From contig CADBPB010000194.1 of NCBI GenBank assembly GCA_902796525.1, forward strand, positions 1 through 11,343: a stretch of 11,343 bases of DNA, written 5' to 3'. Origin of the DNA: an uncultured Erysipelotrichaceae bacterium. GTDB lineage: Bacteria; Bacillota_I; Bacilli_A; Erysipelotrichales; Erysipelotrichaceae. A model generated the notes under the pieces. The model was given only the letters and a program-made list of their open reading frames with translations, was not told the DNA's origin and did no database searches. The translations under genes and the position numbers were made by a program. Below, piece by piece: positions 1 to 6,852 of the stretch. Position 1 is the stretch's first letter; each line of letters starts with the position of its first letter.

Positions 1-254
1 ATGCCTATGAAACATTATCGGAAACCGAATGGGATGTACCTAATGCTACCAACGCATTTATCCCGAACGTTTATGTCGATATCACGGAATACATCCAGAA
101 GAAGACAGATGCGATGAAAGAGTATAAGATGCAGCTCTGCGAATTTCCGAATCCCCGTTCCATTGAAGCGATCAAGGCTCTGGCAATGTTCAGGGGCAGC
201 ACCATCAGCAAAAACTATGCGGAAGCATTCATGCTGATAAGGGAGATCAGATAA
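1..254 (+). CDS. PIG-L (LmbE-like) family deacetylase, C-terminal part only
   Basis: Only the last 83 residues are present; the reading frame runs in from the left edge (first full codon at 3) and stops at TAA 252-254. The fragment contains ETLSETEW near its start, then PNVYVDIT, a charged helix, and the block PRSIEAIKALA..RGS followed by YAEAFMLIREIR. This run is very characteristic of the C-terminus of bacterial PIG-L family zinc de-N-acetylases, which remove acetyl from GlcNAc-like groups on sugars or small molecules. The N-terminal metal-binding region (HPDDE-type motif) lies outside the window, so catalytic competence cannot be judged. Polysaccharide loci often carry such genes. The next gene starts 31 bases downstream, so it may belong to the same operon. 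The family call is firm; the substrate is unknown. Confidence 0.85.
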   Translation, partial: AYETLSETEWDVPNATNAFIPNVYVDITEYIQKKTDAMKEYKMQLCEFPNPRSIEAIKALAMFRGSTISKNYAEAFMLIREIR

Positions 255-285
255 AACAGGTTATAATAGTTTTTGGCTGAATGAT

Positions 286-1467
286 ATGAATAGGATCTGG
301 TCGGATAACGGATATATCGATCTGATCATAAACGTTCTGCTGTTTATGGTCGGTATCAACTTCATGCATTACGGACAGCTCATCTTTCCGGTGATCTGTC
401 TTTTACTGTTTATCGACAACAGATTGAAATTCAAAGTCAATGATCCGAAAGTTTTCATTCTGCTATGCCTGTTCGGCATCAGTTTCTATGCGTTTTCTTA
501 TAAACTGGGTTTCTACAGCGTCATGGGTTTCTGCTGCCCGATGGCATACTATATCGGTTCGAATATAAAATATCCCAATGCCGGAAACGTGAAGAAGATC
601 ATTCTTCTGTTTGCTTTCAGTATGGCGCTTCATGTGATACTGAATGCGATCATCGAATATATCCTGCATGGCTATGACGGTTTCTTTTTTTCCAGTTCCC
701 ATTATGATTTTTGGACCAGAGAGAAGATTGCCAGCACCAATACGGCCGTGAATCTCGATCTTCTAATCGGCTGCCTGTATTTTATGGTCTTCCATGAAAA
801 AAACAAGCTTATAAAGTATGGAAGCCTGCTGGAGTTCGTTCCAGCGATGTTCTATCTGCTGGTGATCGGCAGGAGGACGCCGGTCATCATGCTGATTGCG
901 GTGATGTTTCTGTCTTTCCTTTATGAGATGTATGTTTTGAAAAGTCTGTCTCCCGGGATAAAGAAAGGTTTCATGATTCTGATGGCTGCGGGTATTTCGC
1001 TCATCATTTTGCCGATCCTATTCTATGCGTTCGATCTGTTTGACTGCCGTGTCATTTTAGATAAGTATTATATTTTTGAAAAACTGCGACGCGGTTTGTT
1101 CAGCGATGAACGCTTCCGTCTGTATTTCCGTTCCTTTGCGCTGATGCCTTTGCATCCCTGGGGAGGTCAGCAAATCAGTACGATCCTGGGGGAACAGATC
1201 CATGAATTATGGATCGATATTTACGATTATGCCGGCGTATTCAGCTGGCTTCTGATGATCATCTATTCGCTGATCTACGCGTGGAACATCTATAAACTTC
1301 TCAGTTTGAAGAAAGCAGATCCCGGACTGCAGATCCTGTCCGTGGGCGTCTATCTCTGTATTGTGCTGCAGATGTTCGTGGAACCGGTCATGACCGGATC
1401 TTCGCTGTTTCTGCTGGTTGCGATCATCATCCACGCAATCTGCGAGGGGTATCTTCATGAGCAATAA
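286..1467 (+). CDS. wzy: Wzy-like polysaccharide polymerase (multi-span membrane protein)
   Basis: This is a 393-residue, very hydrophobic protein with roughly ten or more likely membrane spans, for example around residues 11-25, 31-43, 56-73, 103-127, 157-169, 182-195, 198-212, 228-248, 316-331, 349-366 and 370-386. Two features match the O-antigen ligase/polymerase group. One is a GRRTPVIMLIAV segment near 195-206. The other is a polar loop at about 270-312 (SDERFRLYFRSF, then LHPWGG, then HELWIDIYDYAGVF), which resembles the R...HP..G...H pattern of the Wzy/WaaL periplasmic loop. In the Wzx/Wzy pathway this protein joins lipid-linked repeat units on the outer face of the membrane. It overlaps the flippase gene by 11 bases, as expected for a Wzy-Wzx pair. 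No convincing SD precedes ATG 286, but no better start is visible. Wzy proteins diverge strongly, so the call rests on topology, loop pattern and context. Confidence 0.75.
   Translation: MNRIWSDNGYIDLIINVLLFMVGINFMHYGQLIFPVICLLLFIDNRLKFKVNDPKVFILLCLFGISFYAFSYKLGFYSVMGFCCPMAYYIGSNIKYPNAGNVKKIILLFAFSMALHVILNAIIEYILHGYDGFFFSSSHYDFWTREKIASTNTAVNLDLLIGCLYFMVFHEKNKLIKYGSLLEFVPAMFYLLVIGRRTPVIMLIAVMFLSFLYEMYVLKSLSPGIKKGFMILMAAGISLIILPILFYAFDLFDCRVILDKYYIFEKLRRGLFSDERFRLYFRSFALMPLHPWGGQQISTILGEQIHELWIDIYDYAGVFSWLLMIIYSLIYAWNIYKLLSLKKADPGLQILSVGVYLCIVLQMFVEPVMTGSSLFLLVAIIIHAICEGYLHEQ
1444..1449 (+). promoter_or_regulatory. Ribosome binding site that sets the wzx start
   Basis: GAGGGG lies 7 bases upstream of ATG 1457, inside the end of the polymerase gene. 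It supports starting the flippase at 1457 rather than at the in-frame ATG 1418, which would add 13 polar residues before a typical Wzx N-terminus. Confidence 0.6.
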
Positions 1468-2755
1468 GCGTATCACTGCCAATGCCACATGGATCATGGT
1501 CGGAAGGGCGTTTCAGCTTCTTCTGACTTTCGTCTCCACGATGTGCGTATCGCGTTATCTGGGACCGGAAAGCTATGGAAGACTGACTTACGTGTTTTCT
1601 TATATACAGCTGTTCCTTCCGTTGTGCACCTTGGGAATGAACGATATCGCTGTCAAGGAACTGGTCGATGATCGAGAACATAACGACACGATTCTGGGTA
1701 CGATCATCGGTCTGCGTCTTCTGTCGTCGCTGCTATCGATGGGGCTGGCTATCCTGCTGGTATCGCTGCTGAACGACGGGAATCCGGCTTATCGGATGAT
1801 CGCGATCGCCCAATCCTTTGCGCTGCTGTTCCAGTCTTTCGATACGATCGCCTATTATTATCAGTCGAAGCTTCTATCCAGAACGACCGGCATGGTCTAT
1901 ATGCTGGCATATACGGCATCATCGTTATTTCGTTTTCTAGGCATTTTCCTGAATCGGCCGATCGGCTGGTTCGCTTTCGCAATGGCATTCGATTATCTGA
2001 TGATCGCTCTACTGTTTGTTATGGCCTATTTCCGGGATGACAATGTCCTGCATTTTTCGATGGATACCGCTGGAAGCCTTCTGGTCAAAAGCCGTTACTA
2101 CATCTATGCGGGCTTGCTGGTGGTAGCTTATGGAAAGGTTACCGATACTCTGCTTCTCGGCAAGATGGTCGATGATACGAGCGTCGGCTACTATGCTGCA
2201 GCTACGACGCTGTGCAATGCCTGGCCTTTCATCCTGACTGCGATCATCGATGCGTCCAGTCCGGTCATCATCGCTACCTATGAAGAAGATCATCGTCGTT
2301 TTGAACAGCGATTGAAACTGCTCTATGCTGTCATCTTCTATATCGGCATTGCTGCTGCGGTCGGGATCACTGTATTATCGGAATTTGTCATAAGCATCCT
2401 TTACGGAACAGACTATCTGGAAGCTTCATCAGCCATGAAGATCTACGCCTGGAGTACCGCGTTTTCCTACCTCGGTGTAGCCAGAGCGATCTGGATGCAG
2501 TGCGAGAAGAAGATCAGCAAGGAGATCACGATCTCCCTGTTCGGTGCTTTGACGAATATCATCCTGAATTTCTTTCTGATTGCAAGATTCAGAACTGTCG
2601 GAGCGGCGATCGCGGCAGTGCTGACGCAGCTTCTGACGAATTTCTTGTTCCTGTTTGCGATGAAAGATACCAGGGAAAATGCTAAACTGATATGGGAAGC
2701 GATATTGCTTAAAGATATATTCAGCAAGGAGGAAGATCCTGATGTTCAAAAATAA
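1457..2755 (+). CDS. wzx: Wzx-type polysaccharide flippase (MATE/MOP superfamily)
   Basis: This 432-residue integral membrane protein would move polyprenyl-diphosphate-linked repeat units across the cytoplasmic membrane. The N-terminus (TWIMVGRAFQLLLTFV, then VSRYLGPESYGRLTY, then LGMNDIAVKELV at about residues 59-70) is the classic opening of the Wzx/RfbX/MATE-like flippase family. About 12 hydrophobic segments follow, and the length is near the usual 400-480. The start at 1457 is chosen from the SD at 1444-1449 and from the fit of the N-terminus to the family; an in-frame ATG at 1418 exists but looks unlikely. It overlaps wzy by 11 bases and capE by 14, so the three are probably translated as a coupled set. 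The exact glycan handled cannot be read from the sequence. Confidence 0.9.
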   Translation: MSNKRITANATWIMVGRAFQLLLTFVSTMCVSRYLGPESYGRLTYVFSYIQLFLPLCTLGMNDIAVKELVDDREHNDTILGTIIGLRLLSSLLSMGLAILLVSLLNDGNPAYRMIAIAQSFALLFQSFDTIAYYYQSKLLSRTTGMVYMLAYTASSLFRFLGIFLNRPIGWFAFAMAFDYLMIALLFVMAYFRDDNVLHFSMDTAGSLLVKSRYYIYAGLLVVAYGKVTDTLLLGKMVDDTSVGYYAAATTLCNAWPFILTAIIDASSPVIIATYEEDHRRFEQRLKLLYAVIFYIGIAAAVGITVLSEFVISILYGTDYLEASSAMKIYAWSTAFSYLGVARAIWMQCEKKISKEITISLFGALTNIILNFFLIARFRTVGAAIAAVLTQLLTNFLFLFAMKDTRENAKLIWEAILLKDIFSKEEDPDVQK

Positions 2756-3758
2756 AACACTACTTATTACCGGCGGCACCGGTTCATTCGGAAATGCGGT
2801 TGCCAGAAGATTCCTGACTAGCGATATCGGCGAGATCAGAATCCTCTCGCGCGATGAGAAGAAGCAGGATGACATGCGTCATGATTACCAGCAGAGATAT
2901 CCCGAGCATGTGCAGAAGCTGAAGTTCTATATCGGAGATGTGAGGGATTACCGTTCGATCGAATATGCCTTCAAGGGAGTCGATTATGTGTTCCATGCGG
3001 CAGCTTTGAAACAGGTTCCTTCCTGCGAGTTTTATCCGCTGGAAGCAGTCAAGACGAATGTTCTGGGATCTGACAATGTGATCGATGCATGTGTCAAGCA
3101 CGGCGTGAAGAAAGCAATCTTCCTGTCTACCGACAAGGCGGCCTATCCGATCAATGCGATGGGCATGACCAAGGCACTGATGGAAAAGAACGTCATTGCC
3201 AGATCGAGACAGCTCAACGAAGGAGATACAGTCCTGTGTCTGACCAGATATGGGAATGTCATGGCTTCCAGAGGATCAGTCATTCCGCTGTTTGTCGAAC
3301 AGCTGGAGAACGGTCAGCCTTTGACCGTCACCAATCCGGAGATGACCCGTTTCATGATGACGCTGGATGAAGCTGTGGAACTGGTGCTGTTTGCTTTCGA
3401 ACATGGCAATCAGGGCGATCTGTTTGTACAGAAAGCGCCAGCAGCAACCATCGGCACATTGGCAGAAGCCATCATTGCTTTGAGAGGCAATGAAGATTCG
3501 AAGATCGTCAATATCGGTACGCGTCATGGCGAAAAGCTATATGAAGTGCTGGTGACCAAGGAAGACATGGTCAAAGCGGAAGACCTCGGCGATTATTACC
3601 GCATTCCAGCAGATAACCGCGATCTCAATTATGACCGCTATATCAATAAAGGGTCAGTAACGCTACAGGAAGCGGAAGAATACAATTCCCACAATACCAG
3701 AAGACTGGATGTGGAAGAGATGAAAGAACTTCTAACGAAACTGGAAATGTTTCAGTGA
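2742..3758 (+). CDS. capE: UDP-GlcNAc 4,6-dehydratase/5-epimerase, CapE (WbjB/FnlA) type
   Basis: CapE-type enzymes carry out the first step from UDP-GlcNAc toward UDP-N-acetyl-L-fucosamine: 4,6-dehydration with C5 (and C3) epimerisation, in the cytoplasm. The 338-residue protein is a short-chain dehydrogenase/reductase (SDR). It has a nucleotide-binding GGTGSFG at 11-17, the acidic loop RDEKKQDDMR at 37-46, HAAALKQVP at 85-93, LSTDKAAYPINAMGMTK at 128-144 and LTRYGNVMASRGSV at 167-180. Where most SDR enzymes have YxxxK it has M140-x3-K144, as described for the CapE/WbjB/FnlA branch. The C-terminus carries the GEKLYEVL block (263-270) and a Tyr/Arg-rich tail. AAGGAGG at 2726-2732 lies 9 bases before ATG 2742. 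The gene overlaps wzx by 14 bases. The next two genes complete the pathway, which supports CapE over FlaA1/PseB. A U-tract hairpin begins 23 bases after the stop. Confidence 0.93.
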   Translation: MFKNKTLLITGGTGSFGNAVARRFLTSDIGEIRILSRDEKKQDDMRHDYQQRYPEHVQKLKFYIGDVRDYRSIEYAFKGVDYVFHAAALKQVPSCEFYPLEAVKTNVLGSDNVIDACVKHGVKKAIFLSTDKAAYPINAMGMTKALMEKNVIARSRQLNEGDTVLCLTRYGNVMASRGSVIPLFVEQLENGQPLTVTNPEMTRFMMTLDEAVELVLFAFEHGNQGDLFVQKAPAATIGTLAEAIIALRGNEDSKIVNIGTRHGEKLYEVLVTKEDMVKAEDLGDYYRIPADNRDLNYDRYINKGSVTLQEAEEYNSHNTRRLDVEEMKELLTKLEMFQ

Positions 3759-3781
3759 TCCGGTTTGATACAGATTCGATG

Positions 3782-3808
3782 AAAACACGCAGAATGCGTG
3801 TTTTTTTT
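3782..3808 (+). terminator. Rho-independent terminator-like hairpin after capE
   Basis: AAAACACGCA (3782-3791), the loop GAA, then TGCGTGTTTT (3795-3804) form a perfect 10-bp stem, and four further Ts follow (3805-3808). The run of eight Ts at 3801-3808 makes this a textbook intrinsic terminator shape. It starts 23 bases after the capE stop codon. It falls inside a set of genes that otherwise overlap or nearly touch, so it should either cut expression of capF onward or be read through or antiterminated. Confidence 0.75.
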
Positions 3809-3824
3809 GTGAAACAGGAAGCAA

Positions 3825-3853
3825 ATGACATTCCTGGGCACGTGCGCTTTATT
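3825..3853 (+). promoter_or_regulatory. Possible sigma-A-type promoter upstream of capF
   Basis: ATGACA at 3825-3830 matches 5 of 6 bases of the -35 consensus. After a 17-base spacer, TTTATT at 3848-3853 matches 4 of 6 bases of the -10 consensus. The spacer contains the perfect 8-bp palindrome GCACGTGC (3838-3845). A promoter here would restart transcription after the first hairpin and give a leader of roughly 25 bases before capF. The -10 overlaps the second hairpin, and the region is AT-rich, so a chance match is quite possible. Confidence 0.3.
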
Positions 3854-3866
3854 AAAGCGTATTTTT
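3843..3866 (+). terminator. Second hairpin with T-run just upstream of capF
   Basis: CGCTTT (3845-3850), the loop ATT, then AAAGCG (3854-3859) form a 6-bp stem. It can be extended by a G-T wobble (3844/3860) and a T-A pair (3843/3861). TTTTT follows at 3862-3866. It is weaker than the hairpin at 3782-3808 but has the same stem-plus-U-tract form. It sits only 18 bases before the capF start, so it could act as a second terminator, an attenuator, or a structure affecting capF translation. Confidence 0.5.
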
Positions 3867-3884
3867 CTATTAAAATAAAAAGAG

Positions 3885-5027
3885 ATGAAAATACTGGTTA
3901 CAGGAGCGCAGGGTTTTATCGGAAAAAACCTGGTCGCCAATCTGAAAAACGTACTGGAAAATAAAGACCGTTCCAGAGATGTCGTGATCGATGAGATCTT
4001 TGTTTATGATATCGATACGCCAAAGGAACTTCTGGAACAGTACTGCGCCGAATGCGATTTCGTGTTCCATCTGGCGGGAGTCAACCGCCCGAAGGATGTT
4101 GAGGAATTCAATATCAATCACAGTTTTCTTGCGGAATTATTGAATCTGCTGAAGAAACACGGAAACAAAGCGCCGGTGATGCTGTCGAGTTCGACCCAGG
4201 CGGCCTTGGATAACGATTACGGAAGGTCCAAGAAGGAAGCGGAAGATCTGCTGCTTGCCTATGGCAAAGAGAATGATATAAGAGCATTGGTCTATCGTTT
4301 TCCAAATGTCTTCGGCAAGTGGTGCCGCCCAAACTATAACAGCGCGGTAGCCACTTTCTGTCACAACATCGCCAACGATCTGCCGATCCAAGTCAATGAC
4401 CGCAATACGAAGCTGACGCTGGTCTATATCGATGATATCGTCGACGAGATGTTTGAAGCATTGAAAGGCCAGGAACACCGCGATGGAGATCTGTGCTTCG
4501 TTCCAGTCACGCATCAGCAGACTCTGGGTGAGATCGTCGATCTTCTGTACGAATTCAACAAAGAGCCGGAAACGCTGGTCATGCCTGCGATTCCGAAAAA
4601 CAGTTTTGCGAAGAAACTGTATTCGACCTATCTGTCGTATCTGCCGGAACGGAAAGTGAAATTCACGCTTCAGGGAAACACGGATGACAGAGGTTCATTT
4701 ACGGAATTCCTGAAGACGGAAAGCAACGGACAGTTTTCGGTCAATATCTCCAATCCCGGTATCACCAAGGGTCAACATTGGCATAATACGAAGTGGGAGT
4801 TCTTCCTGGTAGTCAGCGGACACGGACTGATTCAGGAGAGGAAGATCGGTACAGATGAGATCCTGGAATTTGAAGTGAGCGGAGATAAGCTGGAACCTGT
4901 GCATATGCTGCCGGGTTACACCCATAGCATCATCAATCTGAGCGATACCGAGAAACTGGTCACGCTCATGTGGGCCAATGAATGGCTGGATAAAGAAAAA
5001 CCGGATACGTTCTACGAGGAGGTTTAG
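3885..5027 (+). CDS. capF: CapF: SDR reductase fused to C-terminal cupin, UDP-L-FucNAc pathway
   Basis: CapF-type enzymes (WbjC/FnlB) act second in UDP-N-acetyl-L-fucosamine synthesis. The cupin domain epimerises the CapE product at C3, and the SDR domain reduces the 4-keto group with NADPH, giving the UDP-6-deoxy-talose intermediate. The 380-residue protein shows both parts. The SDR part has TGAQGFIG at 6-13, FHLAGVNRP at 61-69, SSSTQ at 101-105, catalytic-type Y112-GRS-K116 and FPNVFGKWCRPNYNSAVATF at 139-158. The cupin part begins around 264 (GNTDDRGSFTEF) and has GQHWH (H298, H300), E305 and PGYTHS (H347), consistent with its known metal site. The length is normal for the fusion. The start at ATG 3885 is fixed by homology (MKILVTGAQGF), though its SD is poor (AAAGAG directly abutting the ATG). 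Its stop codon immediately precedes the capG start. Confidence 0.94.
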   Translation: MKILVTGAQGFIGKNLVANLKNVLENKDRSRDVVIDEIFVYDIDTPKELLEQYCAECDFVFHLAGVNRPKDVEEFNINHSFLAELLNLLKKHGNKAPVMLSSSTQAALDNDYGRSKKEAEDLLLAYGKENDIRALVYRFPNVFGKWCRPNYNSAVATFCHNIANDLPIQVNDRNTKLTLVYIDDIVDEMFEALKGQEHRDGDLCFVPVTHQQTLGEIVDLLYEFNKEPETLVMPAIPKNSFAKKLYSTYLSYLPERKVKFTLQGNTDDRGSFTEFLKTESNGQFSVNISNPGITKGQHWHNTKWEFFLVVSGHGLIQERKIGTDEILEFEVSGDKLEPVHMLPGYTHSIINLSDTEKLVTLMWANEWLDKEKPDTFYEEV

Positions 5028-6173
5028 ATGAGCAAACTGAAATTAATGATCATTGTCGGTACGAGACCGGAAATCATCAGGCTGAGTGAAGTCATCAAGA
5101 AGTGCGATAAATATTTCAAGACGGTCCTTGTTCATACGGGGCAGAATTATGATTATGAACTCAACGGGATCTTTTTCAAGGATCTCGGATTGAGAGAACC
5201 TGATTACTATCTGGATGCGGTAGGAGATGATCTTGGCGCGACCATCGGCAATATCGTCGACAAGTCCTACAAGCTGATGTGCAAGGTCAAACCGGATGCC
5301 GTACTGGTGTTGGGCGATACTAACAGCTGTCTCAGCGTCATCGGGGCCAAGCGTCTGCACATCCCAATCTTCCACATGGAAGCAGGAAACAGATGTTTTG
5401 ATGAATGTCTGCCGGAAGAGACGAACCGGAGGATCGTGGATGTGATCGCCGATCTAAATATGTGCTATTCCGAGCATGCCCGACGTTATCTGAATGCTTC
5501 AGGCGTAGCTAAGGAAAGGACTTATGTGACCGGTTCACCGATGGCGGAGGTGCTGAATGCCCATATCGAAGAGATCGAAGCATCAAAGATCCTGGAAGAA
5601 CTGGGGCTGGAAAAAGGAAAATACATCCTTCTGAGTGCCCATCGGGAAGAGAACATCGATACGGAAAAGAATTTCAATTCATTATTCAACTCGATTAACA
5701 GGCTTGCGGAAAAATATGATGTACCGATCCTGTATTCCTGCCATCCGCGCAGTGCCATACGTCTGAAACAGAGCAAGTTCAAGCTGGACAGACGGGTCAT
5801 CATGCATAAGCCTCTGGGTTTTCTGGACTACAACAAGCTTCAGCTCAATGCCATGTGTGTGGTTTCCGATAGCGGAACCCTGCCGGAAGAGAGTTCCTAT
5901 TACCTGGGCATAGGCAAGCCTATTCCTGCCGTAGCGATCCGCACTTCGACGGAACGTCCGGAAGCTTTGGATAAAGGTGATTTCATCCTTTCCGGAATTA
6001 CGGAAAAAGAAGTACTGCAATCGGTCGAACTGGCGATCAGAATGAACAGAAACGGTGATCTGGGAACCCCTGTTCCGGATTATACCGATCTCAATGTTTC
6101 GGATAAAGTCGTGCGGCTGATACAGTCTTATACCGGAATCGTCAATCGCATGGTTTGGAGAAAGAATGATTAA
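5028..6173 (+). CDS. capG: UDP-GlcNAc 2-epimerase-type enzyme, CapG (WbjD/FnlC)
   Basis: In the CapEFG route this enzyme performs the last step, C2 epimerisation giving UDP-N-acetyl-L-fucosamine. The 381-residue, GT-B-like protein carries the WecB/MnaA family hallmarks in order: IVGTRPEIIRLS at 9-20, HTGQNYDYELN at 36-46, LGDTNS at 95-100, HMEAGNRCFDE at 116-126, LPEETNRRIVD at 128-138, SAHREEN at 203-209, SCHPR at 237-241, SDSGTLPEE at 280-288 and RTSTERPE at 305-312. The catalytic acidic and histidine positions of the family therefore appear intact. GAGGAGG at 5016-5022 lies 5 bases before ATG 5028, and the capF stop TAG abuts the ATG in the same frame, suggesting termination-reinitiation coupling. 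A general WecB-type enzyme making UDP-ManNAc looks similar. The position directly after capE and capF, and the NRCFDE sequence, favour CapG. Confidence 0.92.
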   Translation: MSKLKLMIIVGTRPEIIRLSEVIKKCDKYFKTVLVHTGQNYDYELNGIFFKDLGLREPDYYLDAVGDDLGATIGNIVDKSYKLMCKVKPDAVLVLGDTNSCLSVIGAKRLHIPIFHMEAGNRCFDECLPEETNRRIVDVIADLNMCYSEHARRYLNASGVAKERTYVTGSPMAEVLNAHIEEIEASKILEELGLEKGKYILLSAHREENIDTEKNFNSLFNSINRLAEKYDVPILYSCHPRSAIRLKQSKFKLDRRVIMHKPLGFLDYNKLQLNAMCVVSDSGTLPEESSYYLGIGKPIPAVAIRTSTERPEALDKGDFILSGITEKEVLQSVELAIRMNRNGDLGTPVPDYTDLNVSDKVVRLIQSYTGIVNRMVWRKND

Positions 6174-6852
6174 GAGACTGTACTACATTCTTCTTCAGCG
6201 TTTCTATGTCTTTCAAAAAAAGAATCAACCTTGCCAAGGCAAGGTCTTTATGTTTCATAAAGTAGATGATGAAAACGGTCTGTATTCAATCACGCCGGAA
6301 CACTTCCGTTCCCTTATCGAAACGCTGATGAAGAATAAGAAGATCGTCGATATCGATACTCTTGTCAGAGAAAAAGATCCGGACAACGTGACGATCACTT
6401 TCGATGATGTCTATGAGAGCGTCTATCGGAATGCTTATCCTGTGCTGAAGGAAAAGGGGATTCCGTATTATCTTTTTGTATGCAACGAATTTCTGGATCG
6501 GGAAAGATATCTGAGTTCGGAAATGATCGAAGAAATGCTGAAAGAATCCAAGGCTATTCTTGGAAGTCATGATATGCGGCATCTGCCAGCGAGAATGCGG
6601 GATCCGGAAACAGTCAGACAGGAGATGTCCGGGTCCAAAGAAGAACTTGAAAAGAAATTCAAGATAAAGATCGATAGTTTCGCTTTTCCTTATGGATCCA
6701 TGTATGCCTGTTCCGATGAGAATATCAGCGATGCTTCAAAGGTCTGTGACTATGTCTTCATGACCTATCCTTTGTCCTATCATGAGACGATGGGAAAGGT
6801 CCTTCCGCGCATCAATATCAATGATCAGACCTATGAAAAGGAGTGCCGATGA
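6166..6852 (+). CDS. Short NodB-type polysaccharide deacetylase (carbohydrate esterase 4 fold)
   Basis: A 228-residue protein of the polysaccharide deacetylase family, which removes acetyl groups from sugars with a metal ion. Motifs seen: MFHKV at 29-33; TFDDV at 78-82, with D80 as likely base and D81 as likely metal ligand; SHDMRH at 134-139, with H135 and H139 as the other ligands; FAFPYG at 172-177; and LPRIN at 213-217. The usual H[S/T]xxH second motif is HDxxH here, and the usual Arg before the PYG motif is absent. The N-terminus (MIKRLYYILLQRF) is only mildly hydrophobic and shows no clear signal peptide. The protein may therefore act in the cytoplasm or at the inner membrane face, for example on a lipid-linked intermediate, rather than on finished polymer. 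GGAG at 6157-6160 precedes ATG 6166. It overlaps capG by 8 bases and the next gene by 4. The substrate is unknown. Confidence 0.85.
   Translation: MIKRLYYILLQRFYVFQKKNQPCQGKVFMFHKVDDENGLYSITPEHFRSLIETLMKNKKIVDIDTLVREKDPDNVTITFDDVYESVYRNAYPVLKEKGIPYYLFVCNEFLDRERYLSSEMIEEMLKESKAILGSHDMRHLPARMRDPETVRQEMSGSKEELEKKFKIKIDSFAFPYGSMYACSDENISDASKVCDYVFMTYPLSYHETMGKVLPRININDQTYEKECR
6838..6843 (+). promoter_or_regulatory. Ribosome binding site that sets the GT2 start
   Basis: AAGGAG sits 5 bases before ATG 6849 and overlaps an in-frame GTG at 6843. That GTG cannot be the start served by this SD, so translation should begin at 6849. Confidence 0.65.

Noticed and set aside
262..267. TATAAT, a perfect -10 box, upstream of the polymerase gene
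   Set aside because: No -35-like hexamer is present 16-18 bases upstream and there is no extended -10 TG. In such an AT-rich gap a single hexamer is weak evidence, so I do not call a promoter.
1418..1456. N-terminal extension of the flippase from an upstream ATG
   Set aside because: The extra 13 residues are polar and unlike Wzx N-termini, whereas ATG 1457 has a well-placed GAGGGG.
2429..2875. 148-codon open frame on the - strand opposite the end of wzx and the start of capE
   Set aside because: It is antisense to two well-supported overlapping genes, spans their junction, and its translation is low in complexity with no recognisable family. The many other antisense frames in the window are explained in the same way by the codon pattern of the + strand genes.
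2742..3758. Met in place of the SDR catalytic Tyr in CapE as a possible inactivating change
   Set aside because: The M-x3-K form is a known property of the CapE/WbjB/FnlA branch, so it supports the assignment and does not indicate a dead enzyme.
3755..3964. 69-codon + strand open frame covering the capE-capF gap
   Set aside because: It runs through the perfect hairpin and T-run, begins inside the capE stop region with no SD, and ends inside capF in another frame. It is very basic with no family resemblance.
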